Under the pieces are notes generated by a model. It was given only the letters and a program-made list of their open reading frames with translations, ran no database searches and was not told where the DNA came from. Made by a program: the position numbers and the translations under genes. Below are positions 25,764-35,423 of a stretch of DNA of 64,000 bases, one piece after another. The stretch is from Psychrobacter aestuarii (GTDB lineage: Bacteria > Pseudomonadota > Gammaproteobacteria > Pseudomonadales > Moraxellaceae): positions 1,984,001-2,048,000 of the forward strand of contig NZ_CAJGYT010000001.1 of the NCBI RefSeq assembly GCF_904846035.1, in the 5' to 3' direction. Numbering within the stretch: the first letter of the stretch is position 1; each line of letters begins with the position of its first letter.

Positions 25764-28562
25764 ATGAGCCAATTAAAAGCGGTCATCACGCGCCTCAGTC
25801 CAAGCTGCCGTCAAAGCCTGCAACAAGCGGCAAAGCACTGTATCGAAATGGGGCATCAAGAGGTCGATGTTCTGCATCTGCTCTATGAGCTGGTTGCCAC
25901 GCCAAATAACGATGTCGCTGCCATTTTAAATAAAAATAGCATCAATCAACCTGAGCTGCTGGCTATGCTACAAGAGCAGCTAGAGGCGTGGTCGGTCAGT
26001 CCTGACAGCTCGGTCGTCTTTAGCAGTCGTTTGATGGCGCTATTACAAGACGCGTGGCAAGTGGCGAGTACGCAAACGAACCACAGTGCCCAAGAAGCAC
26101 AAGTAAAATCAGGGCATATCCTGCTGGTGATTTTAAATTTTGATGACTATCAGCCACTTTTGGCAGGTCTGCCTGAAGCGCTGCGCTATATTGATGCGGT
26201 AATGCTAAAGAACGATTACGACAAAATCTGCGCACAAAGTACGGAATCTGCATCAGTCGCTGGCGAATCCGATGCGCCAGTAAACAAGGACAGCCAGCAA
26301 GCGTTTGAGCCAGCAGCAACTGTAGACACCACTAAATCGGGTAATAATGACGCACAGGCAGCGCTCGATCAATATACCTATAACTTAACCGCTCAAGCAA
26401 GCGCAGGCAAAATCGACCCTGTTATTGGACGTGAATTTGAGATTCATCAACTGATTGATATTCTTATCCGCCGCCGTCAAAACAACCCTATACTGACAGG
26501 GGAAGCTGGCGTGGGTAAAACGGCAGTCGTTGAAGGGTTGGCACAAAAAATCGTCGCTAAAGATGTGCCTGCACAGCTGCAAGATGTGGCATTACATACC
26601 TTGGATTTAGGACTTTTACAGGCAGGTGCTAGCGTCAAAGGCGAGTTTGAAAACCGCCTAAAACAAGTGATTGAAGCGGTACAGTCGTCGCCGCAGCCGA
26701 TTATTTTATTCATTGACGAAGCCCATACCTTGATTGGGGCAGGCGGCGCGGCAGGGCAAAACGATGCGGCAAACTTGCTAAAGCCTGCGCTTGCACGTGG
26801 GGAGCTGCGTACGATTGCCGCGACCACATGGTCAGAATATAAAAAATACTTTGAAAAAGACGCGGCATTGTCCCGCCGTTTTCAAGTGGTACAGGTCAAA
26901 GAGCCTGATACCGAAACCGCGATTGCCATGATTCGTGGGTTAAGCGCCAAGATGCAGCAGCATTTTGACATCATCATCGAAGATGACGCATTGCGCGCCG
27001 CTGTCGAGTTATCAGCGCGTTATATTAGCGAGCGTCAATTGCCTGATAAGGCGGTCAGCGTCCTCGACACCGCCGCCGCTCGTGTCAGCTTGTCAAAAAC
27101 ATCCATTCCAAACGCGATTGATAAGCGCCTTGCCACCGATAAACATCTCACTTTGCATATCCAACATTTGGATGATCAGCTTAAACGTGTGGGCAGTACC
27201 GAGCTACAAGAAAAGCTGAGCCAAAAAATTGCTGCCCTTGATGAAGAACGTCAAGAAAATAAAAAAGTCACGGACGCGATGACCGCAGCGTGGCAAACCC
27301 AGCAAACGCTCAATCAACAGCTAGACACGTTAAGTGCTGAGCTGCGCGGTGAGCTGTCATCAAGTGAGCGTTTAGACAAACAAGCCGAATATCAATCAAT
27401 CGAGCAAGCCTTAGTAGAGGCGCAAGACGCTTATCACTTGGTACATGCGGTATTGAATGAAGTGGTGATTAAACAAGTCATTTCTGACTGGACGGGCATT
27501 CCACTTAACGATATGGCGGGCGATGAAAAAGAGCGTGTGCTCAAGCTTGCGCCTATATTACAGCAGCAAGTGATTGGGCAAGACCACGCCTTAGATGCCA
27601 TTGTAAAACGCATTCATACCGCAAAAGCGCGCTTGGATGACCCAAGTCGTCCACAAGGGATTTTCTTATTGGTCGGTCCCAGTGGTGTGGGTAAAACACA
27701 AACCGCGCATACCTTGGCAGAAGTGCTGTACGGCGGTGCGCAGAACCTGATTACCATTAACCTATCAGAATACCAAGAAGCGCATAGCGTGGCATCACTA
27801 AAAGGCTCGCCCCCAGGCTATGTGGGCTATGGTGAAGGCGGCGTGTTGACCGAAGCTGTCCGCCGTCGTCCTTATAGCGTATTGCTGCTCGATGAGGTTG
27901 AAAAAGCGCACCCTGATGTGCTCGATTTGTTTTACCAAGTGTTTGACAAAGGCGTGATGGAAGACAGCGAAGGTCGCGTCATTGACTTTAAAAACACCTT
28001 GATTTTACTGACCAGTAATGTTGGCTCGTCGACCATCATGCAGGCGTGCCTCAATACCACAGGCGACAGTGAGCATGTATTGCCTGATAGCGAAGCGCTC
28101 AAACAGCTGATCAATCCGCAGCTGTACAAAGACTTTAAACCTGCGTTTTTAGGGCGTTTGACCACCATTCCTTTTTATCCGCTAACGGATGATGCGCTAG
28201 CAACCATTATTGATATCAAATTAAATAAAATCGTTGCGCGTATCCATACCAATTATGGTGTGGAGTGTCAGATTGATCCTGAAGTGATTGAGGTGATTTT
28301 GTCACGTTGTCATGAAGTCGATTCGGGCGCGAGAAACGCGGACGCTATTATTAACCATACCTTATTGCCGCAGCTTGCCAGTCAGTTGCTCGCGCATGAT
28401 GATACTAAAGGCACACTTGAGCGCATCACAATCAGCGTTGATGAGGCGGATGGGTTTGTTTATGAGTTAATCACCACGCCTGTCGTACCTTTGTCACAAA
28501 TGGCACAATCAAGCGCACAAGCGGATAGCAGTGCTACTGAGTCAGAGGAGGCATTGTCATGA
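25764..28562 (+). CDS. tssH: T6SS sheath-recycling ATPase TssH/ClpV
   Basis: 932 residues, two AAA+ modules: Walker A GEAGVGKT at about 246-253 and GPSGVGKT at about 637-644; Walker B LFIDEAHTLIGAG and LLLDEVEKAHPDVLD; a coiled-coil M domain between. The N-terminal Clp-N helices (SPSCRQSLQQAAKHCIEMGHQEVDVLHLLYEL) bind contracted TssC. The last codons overlap tssA by 4 bp (ATGA). Confidence 0.96.
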   Translation: MSQLKAVITRLSPSCRQSLQQAAKHCIEMGHQEVDVLHLLYELVATPNNDVAAILNKNSINQPELLAMLQEQLEAWSVSPDSSVVFSSRLMALLQDAWQVASTQTNHSAQEAQVKSGHILLVILNFDDYQPLLAGLPEALRYIDAVMLKNDYDKICAQSTESASVAGESDAPVNKDSQQAFEPAATVDTTKSGNNDAQAALDQYTYNLTAQASAGKIDPVIGREFEIHQLIDILIRRRQNNPILTGEAGVGKTAVVEGLAQKIVAKDVPAQLQDVALHTLDLGLLQAGASVKGEFENRLKQVIEAVQSSPQPIILFIDEAHTLIGAGGAAGQNDAANLLKPALARGELRTIAATTWSEYKKYFEKDAALSRRFQVVQVKEPDTETAIAMIRGLSAKMQQHFDIIIEDDALRAAVELSARYISERQLPDKAVSVLDTAAARVSLSKTSIPNAIDKRLATDKHLTLHIQHLDDQLKRVGSTELQEKLSQKIAALDEERQENKKVTDAMTAAWQTQQTLNQQLDTLSAELRGELSSSERLDKQAEYQSIEQALVEAQDAYHLVHAVLNEVVIKQVISDWTGIPLNDMAGDEKERVLKLAPILQQQVIGQDHALDAIVKRIHTAKARLDDPSRPQGIFLLVGPSGVGKTQTAHTLAEVLYGGAQNLITINLSEYQEAHSVASLKGSPPGYVGYGEGGVLTEAVRRRPYSVLLLDEVEKAHPDVLDLFYQVFDKGVMEDSEGRVIDFKNTLILLTSNVGSSTIMQACLNTTGDSEHVLPDSEALKQLINPQLYKDFKPAFLGRLTTIPFYPLTDDALATIIDIKLNKIVARIHTNYGVECQIDPEVIEVILSRCHEVDSGARNADAIINHTLLPQLASQLLAHDDTKGTLERITISVDEADGFVYELITTPVVPLSQMAQSSAQADSSATESEEALS

Positions 28563-29665
28563 GCCGTACGGTATTAACGGATATTGAGACGCTACTGACA
28601 CCGATTGAGCCCAGTGACTACGGCGTAGGCGAGGACTTAAGTTTTGACCCCAGACTGGATGCCATCACGGCTGCCCGCATCGAAGACGACCCAGCATTGG
28701 CACAAGGGGACTGGGTAACTGAGCTGCGCGTGGCGGATTGGGATTTTGTCAAATCAGAATGCGCAAGCTTGATCACTGAGACCAGTAAAGATCTTAAAAT
28801 TGCGCTGTGGTACGTGGATGCGCTCGGTCACACCGATCACTTAACGGGTCTTAATCACGGTCTTGCCTTTTTGAACGCGCTCAATACGCAGTATTGGGCA
28901 GCGATGTATCCACCGCTCGATGATGATGACAGCATGGACATCCGTGCAGGTCTGCTGTCTTGGTTCGTCAAAGCGATGATTGATAATTTACGTCAGCTGC
29001 CGCTATCGGACGCCGCGCATCACAGTTATAACTACAATCACTTTTTAAGTGCGCGCGAGCACGACAAGCAGCGTCAGCAAAACCATGATGTCGAGGCGGG
29101 TCTGAGTGTCGGCGACTATCACCAAGCCATTCGCCAAAGCGCACCGCATTGGCAGACCACACTGTTTGATGCGTTAAAAACCATTCAAACCCGCTGGCAA
29201 GTACTGACCGATCAGTTAAATGATGTGATGGGTATGGATGCGCCTGTCTTTGCGCCAGTGACCGAGCTGCTTGAAACCCTAGACGCGCACCTTAGCCCAT
29301 TGATTGCTGAGCACGCATCGGCAGCGACAGCAGCTGAGACAGCGAGCGCAGTCAGTGAGGGTGTAGAAGACGCGGGGCAACCCATCGCGCAGCCGCAACC
29401 TGCTGTATCGGGCTTTAATCCTCAGCACAGCGATCATCTTACCAATCGACAGCACGCACTGACACAGATGGCACAAATTCAAGACTACTTTGCGCGTAAT
29501 GAGCCACACAGCCCTGTGACTTTTTTATTAAAGCGGGCGATTGAGTGGGCGGATATGCCGCTGGATCAGTGGCTGGCACGGGTCATTAAGGACGAGCAGC
29601 AAATGTCTTCATTGGTGGATATGATTGGTATCACACCGCCAGCCCCTGCTTATGATGAGTATTAA
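28559..29665 (+). CDS. tssA: T6SS protein TssA (ImpA N-terminal domain)
   Basis: 368 residues. The ImpA-N domain is visible as LLTPIEPSDYGVGEDLSFDPRLDAITAARIEDD, WDFVKSECASLITETSKDLKIALWYVDAL and GLNHGLAFLNALNTQYWAAMYP. The C-terminus (SPVTFLLKRAIEWADMPLDQWLARVIKD) is the short-TssA type. Coupled to clpV by overlapping stop/start. It caps or organises sheath assembly. Confidence 0.93.
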   Translation: MSRTVLTDIETLLTPIEPSDYGVGEDLSFDPRLDAITAARIEDDPALAQGDWVTELRVADWDFVKSECASLITETSKDLKIALWYVDALGHTDHLTGLNHGLAFLNALNTQYWAAMYPPLDDDDSMDIRAGLLSWFVKAMIDNLRQLPLSDAAHHSYNYNHFLSAREHDKQRQQNHDVEAGLSVGDYHQAIRQSAPHWQTTLFDALKTIQTRWQVLTDQLNDVMGMDAPVFAPVTELLETLDAHLSPLIAEHASAATAAETASAVSEGVEDAGQPIAQPQPAVSGFNPQHSDHLTNRQHALTQMAQIQDYFARNEPHSPVTFLLKRAIEWADMPLDQWLARVIKDEQQMSSLVDMIGITPPAPAYDEY

Positions 29666-29712
29666 AACATACAGCGGCATTGACTAGCAGATGCCGCTAT
29701 CTACATCGGTCA

Positions 29713-29763
29713 TGGTCTTTATCTACAGAAAAGTCATTAATAAAGACCAAAGACCAAAGACCA
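29713..29763. repeat. Hairpin and triplicated heptamer ahead of vgrG
   Basis: TGGTCTTTAT (29713-29722) is complementary to ATAAAGACCA (29740-29749), which opens three tandem copies of AAAGACC. It lies in the 210-bp tssA-vgrG gap without a T run, so it is not a simple terminator. Confidence 0.5.
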
Positions 29764-29875
29764 TAGCCAATCAACGCATTACTTTAATCCTTTAAAAATC
29801 AGACGCAGGCAAACACCCAAGATGTGATGTATGGGTCACTGCTCATGACGTGAAGTCATTCAATAGGAGTCAATC

Positions 29876-32727
29876 ATGGTGTGGACACAGGCGCATCGAT
29901 ACCTACAGCTGCGTAGCGCACAAACAGAGCTGGCGCAAAGTATCATCAGTGAGGCGTTCTTATTAGAAAGCTTGCTCGGGGCGGATATCCCTGATGCAGC
30001 GTATCAAGAAACTGCCGCGCTGCCTGCGCCTGAGCATTATCCCAGTCCTTATCATCAAGACCTACGCCGACTGTCTTACAAGGCGCGTACCGAGGCGCTA
30101 TTTTGCGGCTATCGTTATGTCATCACACTGGTCAATGAGCGTGCAGGGCTGTCGGTCGCGTCATGGATCGGTCAGGCGCTGTCTTTGCATTGGCAAACAG
30201 GCAGTATGCTCACGCCCAACCAAGTACGCCACGGTATCATCACAGAGGCAATTGCCCTTGGCAGTAATGGCGGTATGGCAACCTATCGCATCGTGGTTGA
30301 GCCTGCTTTGTATCAATTGCGCCTGAGCGCGCACAATCGCCGTCACCACCACCTAAGCTTGGCTGCCTTGGTAGAGGACATTGTCAGTCCCTTTGGCTTT
30401 GACATAACAATGAGCGACGCGCTCAAAGACTGTCACATACAGCACAGCGTCCAGTACAACCAAACCGACCTTGCCTACTTGCAGCAGCATCTACAGCGCT
30501 TTGGTATCACAGGCTACTACGAGCATAGCGATAGCGCGCATATCCTCGTGCTCGTGCGTCACGATGACAAAGCCTTGCACCCTGATGGCGATGACATCAT
30601 CGATACCCTAAGCCAAAACCCTGCAAGCATGGCAGACACCCAAGACCGCATCACCATGCTACGTCCGCAAACCAGCGGTCATGTTAAAGAAACGCACCTG
30701 CACCGTTATGACAATCGCCTGCGTGACCGCTATAGCGGCAGTCATCAAAGCGACACCAAACAAGACAGCGCGCATCAACGCTATCTGCACAGCCATACCC
30801 ACATGGACAGCGACGCCCTTGAGCAATTGGCACAGCGCCAGCAATACTATTATGAGCAGCGCGCTTATCAAGGCGAGCTACAAGGCAATATTCGTCATTT
30901 ACAACTGCCGCACAGCTATCACGTAGCAGGCAACCCCTTTGTCACCGAGCCTATTAGTATCAGCGCCATTTGTCATAAGATAGACAACCACCTACCTGTA
31001 GAATGGCTCGGGCAATCGTATATCGACCCGACTACCTTGCAGCCCAAACAGCGCGGCAAGGCCAAGCTCGCTAAGACCGACCACACCCATCACCTCATCG
31101 CGCACTATCAGCCGCACCCGTATCACCATCACATTCCCTACGGGCAGCAGCTCACCCGTTTAGGGCAAGCGCATCCGAGCCTGCATGGACTCATGAGCGC
31201 CAGCATCATCGCAGAGGGCAACCAAGGTATCACCACCGATCGCAATCACCGCGCCCATATCCGCTACCACTGGCAGCACGAAGACGACATGAGCATGGAC
31301 GACAGCGCACAGTGGGTACCCATCGCAAGCCATCTGGTCGCTGACCACATGGGACAGACGCACCCATTGCGTCACGGTCAGCACGTCTTAATCGACTTTA
31401 TCGGTGGTGACATTACTCACCCTGTCATCGTCGGCAGCACGCACAATGGTCAAGGCAACCCTGATGCTCAGCACAACAGCATCACCAGTGACAGCGATGC
31501 CATTGACGCCACCAGCCCCACATGGTTTATAAACCAAAGTCACAATCATCCTATCGACGGTATCAAGACCCAAAGTATCGATAGCAGCCGTACAGGGGAC
31601 GCTACCAAAGACAGCAGCACCAACGGCTACAACCAGCTGATGTTCGACCTGTATAGCGGCAGTGAACAAATCAGTCTCTACAGTAGTAGCCATCACAGCA
31701 TGAACCTTGGGCAACTGTATCAGCAGACCGACCACACCCGAGGTCAAGCGCGTGGACAAGGTATCAGCATCGAAACCCAAGCGGCAGGCAGTCTACAAGG
31801 CAGTACAGGTATCTATATCAGTAGCGACAATAGCAAAGGGCACATGAGCCATCAAAGCCACAGCCAGCTACAAACCGCCGACCAGCAGCAACAAGCCTAC
31901 GCCACCCTAGCAAGTACCCATCACCCTGTTGGACTAAAAGACAACAGTGAACCACCCATGGAAGACGGCGAAACCCCCTATGCAAAGGTCAGTAAAGACA
32001 GTACCGACAATGCCTTGAATGATGCAGGTGCATGGCAACAGCCGCATATCCTGATACATGCCCAGCATGATATGGGTATCTTTACAGGGCAGCACCGCCA
32101 GCAGACCAGCATGCAAACACGCACAGTCATGCCACAGCGCATACGCATCACCACAGCCAATCGCAGATCAATCATCTGGTCGCGGGCAATGTACAGTACT
32201 ACAGCAACAAAGCCCAGACGCACACCGCCGCTCATGGCGATATGGTCATCCAAGCGCATCAAAACGAGATGCGCCTAGACAGTGAGCAGACCCTACGTAT
32301 TCATAGCCGCAGCAGTATCGACATCATCGCGTCTGATACCTTGACCCTTAAAGCGGCAGGTAGTGGCATTGAGATGTCAGGCGGCGATGTGACCTTGATT
32401 ACGCCAAGCCAAGCAGGCTATAAGGCGAGTAAGGTAGATTGGGGGAGTGGGGGTGGAGGTAATGGTAGTCAAATTTATCTAGCGCAAGCAGAAATAGCAG
32501 ATGAACCTTTATATACAACACAGTTTCAGCTCTTAGATGCAAGCAATAAGCCGAGAGAAAAAGTTCGATATATTGCAATGTTCGATAACGGAGATGTAAC
32601 AGAAGGTATTACCAATGCAGAAGGAAAAACACAGCAATTCCAAACTAAGCAGCCAGAAGAAGTAGCTGTTCATTTTGATATTGAACTTTTAAGTGGCGTT
32701 GAAATTACTAGAGTAGGTGAGAAGTGA
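29876..32727 (+). pseudogene. vgrG: vgrG, full length but frameshifted in an A run
   Basis: Strong ribosome site AGGAG, then 746 residues of VgrG in frame: phage gpD/gp27-like base (HHHLSLAALVEDIVSPFGFDITMSDALKDC, ~156-190), gp5 OB-fold (GLMSASIIAEGNQGITTDRNHRAHIRYHW, ~440), and a repetitive DUF2345-type needle. At 32115-32117 the run is AAA, where the downstream copy has AAAA (36238-36241). The frame is lost, the ORF ends at 32278 with 800 residues, and the true C-terminus continues in another frame (from 32242 to 32727). The tail after a Gly/Ser linker is a transthyretin-like extension (YTTQFQLLDASNKPREKVRYIAMFDNGD). Unless read by frameshifting or a sequencing error, this spike lacks its needle end and cargo adaptor. 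Confidence 0.85.
31322..32456 (+). repeat. vgrG core direct repeat, copy 1
   Basis: 1,135 bp nearly identical to 35442-36580 (4,120-4,124 bp apart). It covers the VgrG OB end, needle and Gly-rich linker. Visible differences are few substitutions at the left edge, a 3-bp AGC indel at about 31695 and the single-A indel at 32115. Identity stops exactly after the GGGGGTGG linker, where the two cargo tails diverge. Confidence 0.95.
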
Positions 32728-34508
32728 GCAGTCAAATGATAAAAATGAGATGTCAGATTAACTATAAAAATCCTAATGGACGCTTTGGATTCGATGGTGG
32801 TGCTTATAGATTAAAGAACGCTAGAAAAGAAGTCATATCTCCTTCTAAATCTTCTGTAGTTTTAGATAAGTATGGTAGGACAGAATATATAAATGTTAGA
32901 GATAATGAGAAAATATATATAGAAATGAAGAATATTGCTGAGAATAAATGGCAGTCAATATTTATAGATGGAGTTGCTTTTGTTACCTCAAATAAGAATA
33001 AACCTATTATCAATGTAATAGTTGAAAATCACTATTTTAAGATGAAATTAGTAGATAGTAACGGAAAGGCTTTAAATTGGGGTTATATTATTACCTTTAA
33101 AGACAGTAAGAAAAGAAGTTTTTCTGTGCATGGAAAGTGTAAAAATGGAGAGTCTAAATATATTTCTTCATCGATATTGACAGGAAAGAATAAAGAGATA
33201 TTTGATGATATGTCAAAAAATAAAACACATGATGTACATATAAAGGCTATACCTCCAAAAACTAAATTAGTACATCCAGAGTTTAATCTAAGATTAATAC
33301 CTATAGGATCAGATAAGGCGTATAGGCTGCATAAAATTGCAGTAGCATCAGGAAATACTGAAGAACTAGAAAAAGAATCTATAACTAAGTTAAAGGACTT
33401 AAGAGAGTATCGTAAGGTTTTACTAGATATAAATATACAAAAGGGTGCGAGCTATACAATAGAGAGAGAGGACAAAGGAGTCTTGTACGATCATGATATT
33501 GCAGAGACAAGAAAGGTAACATTTCAGGACAATACGCTTAGAAATGTATATATACCTAAGAAATATAATGGTAATTTATTATTAAAGAAATCAGGAAAAC
33601 TGATATCTAAGTTTCCTTTAGGTTCGCTTGATCCTAATAAAAATAATAAGTCTTTGGTATTCTGCTTAAATAATAAATCAAACAGTGTAACAAGACAAAA
33701 AATATCTTCTGATAGTATTGTAAATACTGAAGTTATGATGTGGCATTTTGCAACTAAGGAAGAAATTAATGAAGGGTTTTACGAATTCGATAGGGAGAGC
33801 AAAGGTAATACTAATGACTTGGTAAAAATTGCTAATACTATATTTAGCTCGATAATGTTTGATGGAGTTGTGTTGCCTACATTAGGAGAAGCGCAGAATG
33901 CTTTAAAAGAAAATAATAGAGGTTTTATATATGATTCGCTCAAAAAGCTTAAAGTCGGTAAGGAAAAAAAAGAAGTTCTAAAATTCTATATTAAAAAATC
34001 TAAAACTGGAAGCAATATGATTATCTTTAAAGGCTATTCTGGCTTGAGAAGTTTTTTAAAAGGTACAAGATATGGTATAAATAATATGAAGGTAGGAATG
34101 ATTGCTTCTGCATCTAGCGTGTATATTGCTGCATCTACAGCGGGAGTAGGAGCGGCAGTCAAAACTACTGCATCTACGGCTGGTAAGAGTCTAGGAGGTA
34201 TAGGGTTTGGTATAGTTGCTTATTTTGAGATAGCAGAATGGCTTACTACAGACGATCCATTCAATAATTGGTCAGATTTATGGATAGGGTTAGGGAGTAG
34301 TGCAATCAAAGGAGTCGTCGCGACCGCAGCTGGTGTAGTAATGGGAGGCTTAGCAATTGCAACCATGACGGCAGCTGCACCAGCTATTGCCATAGTTGCA
34401 ATAGGTGCTGTTACTGTCATTGCAGTTTCGTTTTCACTTGAGTTTGTAGATAGGAAATTTGCAATTACTGATAAAGCTAAAAAATATATAGATGAAGCTG
34501 GTTATTAA
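32724..34508 (+). CDS. Putative T6SS effector with membrane-active C-terminus (cassette 1)
   Basis: GTG start overlapping the vgrG tail stop (GTGA), with AGGTGAGAA upstream, so translation is coupled to vgrG. The 594-residue product has no family I can name. The N-terminal two thirds are basic and beta-rich (LVDSNGKALNWGYIITFKDSKKRSF resembles a small TTR-like or adaptor repeat). The C-terminus holds hydrophobic Ala/Gly-rich helices at ~460-490, ~495-515 and ~530-575 (GVVATAAGVVMGGLAIATM, AIAIVAIGAVTVIAVSFSLEF). This looks like a pore-forming or membrane-inserting toxin tip. Very AT-rich, unlike tss genes. Followed by a polytopic immunity candidate. Confidence 0.7.
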   Translation: MSSQMIKMRCQINYKNPNGRFGFDGGAYRLKNARKEVISPSKSSVVLDKYGRTEYINVRDNEKIYIEMKNIAENKWQSIFIDGVAFVTSNKNKPIINVIVENHYFKMKLVDSNGKALNWGYIITFKDSKKRSFSVHGKCKNGESKYISSSILTGKNKEIFDDMSKNKTHDVHIKAIPPKTKLVHPEFNLRLIPIGSDKAYRLHKIAVASGNTEELEKESITKLKDLREYRKVLLDINIQKGASYTIEREDKGVLYDHDIAETRKVTFQDNTLRNVYIPKKYNGNLLLKKSGKLISKFPLGSLDPNKNNKSLVFCLNNKSNSVTRQKISSDSIVNTEVMMWHFATKEEINEGFYEFDRESKGNTNDLVKIANTIFSSIMFDGVVLPTLGEAQNALKENNRGFIYDSLKKLKVGKEKKEVLKFYIKKSKTGSNMIIFKGYSGLRSFLKGTRYGINNMKVGMIASASSVYIAASTAGVGAAVKTTASTAGKSLGGIGFGIVAYFEIAEWLTTDDPFNNWSDLWIGLGSSAIKGVVATAAGVVMGGLAIATMTAAAPAIAIVAIGAVTVIAVSFSLEFVDRKFAITDKAKKYIDEAGY

Positions 34509-34523
34509 TTTTGGAGAGCTATT

Positions 34524-35273
34524 TTGAAAAATATGTTATGTCGACTACCTGATATAAATGAATTTCCAGAAAAACTTTATATGCACTTTATTGGGAAAAT
34601 AAGTATTCCCGCAGTTGTATTAATCGCATCATGGTCACTCGCCTTTGCTCATTATTTATTGGAAATAAGTCAGTTTTGGACAGTTTTCATACTGTCTTTT
34701 TTTTTGATGTATACTGTCATTCCTACTACATGGTATATGTATAAAACTTATAGATTTTTCATAGGTTCTTTTATTGGTACATTATGTACCTCTCTGCTTT
34801 TTTATTATATTGGAGGAGTTTTTCTTATAGAAACAGGGTTTAAAATTTCATTAAAAATTCTTGCTATTGTGTTAATAGTATTTTACTTTTCCTTGTTTTT
34901 TCTGGATATATATATATCTTATAAAAATATAAATATATATAAAGAAATAATTAAGAACTCTATTAAAATTGATAGTAATGGTAGCTTTGTTTTTATGATA
35001 GATTTTTGGATTAAAGGTTTGAAAAAATCATCGTTCAACTCAGGGCTAGGTTTGAGTATGATTGTAATGTTATGTTTATCAGTACCCATTATAATTGCTG
35101 GTTTGTTTGGTGGTCATCCTCAAGTGTCAGCAAAAATTATGTTAAATAATAATCAGAACTCTTTAGTATCTTTCGTTATTTCTCTATCCATGATTGCATT
35201 GAGTATGATGTTTTTATCTTTATCTGTTAAAGAATTTTTAAAATTAAACGCACTGGTTAGCTTTAAGATTTAG
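34524..35273 (+). CDS. Polytopic inner-membrane protein, putative immunity to cassette-1 effector
   Basis: TTG start chosen because GGAGAG lies seven bases ahead; an ATG three codons later is the alternative. 249 residues with about six membrane helices (ISIPAVVLIASWSLAFAHYLL, FWTVFILSFFLMYTVI, FIGTLCTSLLFYYIGGVFLI, ILAIVLIVFYFSLFFLDIYI, MIVMLCLSVPIIIAGLFG, VSFVISLSMIALSMMFLSL). It starts 15 bp after the effector stop and has the same low G+C. A membrane immunity protein paired with a membrane-acting toxin is the usual logic; no sequence family is recognised. Confidence 0.65.
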   Translation: MKNMLCRLPDINEFPEKLYMHFIGKISIPAVVLIASWSLAFAHYLLEISQFWTVFILSFFLMYTVIPTTWYMYKTYRFFIGSFIGTLCTSLLFYYIGGVFLIETGFKISLKILAIVLIVFYFSLFFLDIYISYKNINIYKEIIKNSIKIDSNGSFVFMIDFWIKGLKKSSFNSGLGLSMIVMLCLSVPIIIAGLFGGHPQVSAKIMLNNNQNSLVSFVISLSMIALSMMFLSLSVKEFLKLNALVSFKI

Positions 35274-35423
35274 AATTATTATCAAGACGCCAGTATTTTT
35301 GTATAAATAGTCATAATAGGTATATCGTTAATATCCCGATTTTCTAATGAGACACTAAAACTAGTAGCGGCACTGAAGGTTTATAAAGATATAGAAAATG
35401 AATATTATTAGATTTGGGAGCGG

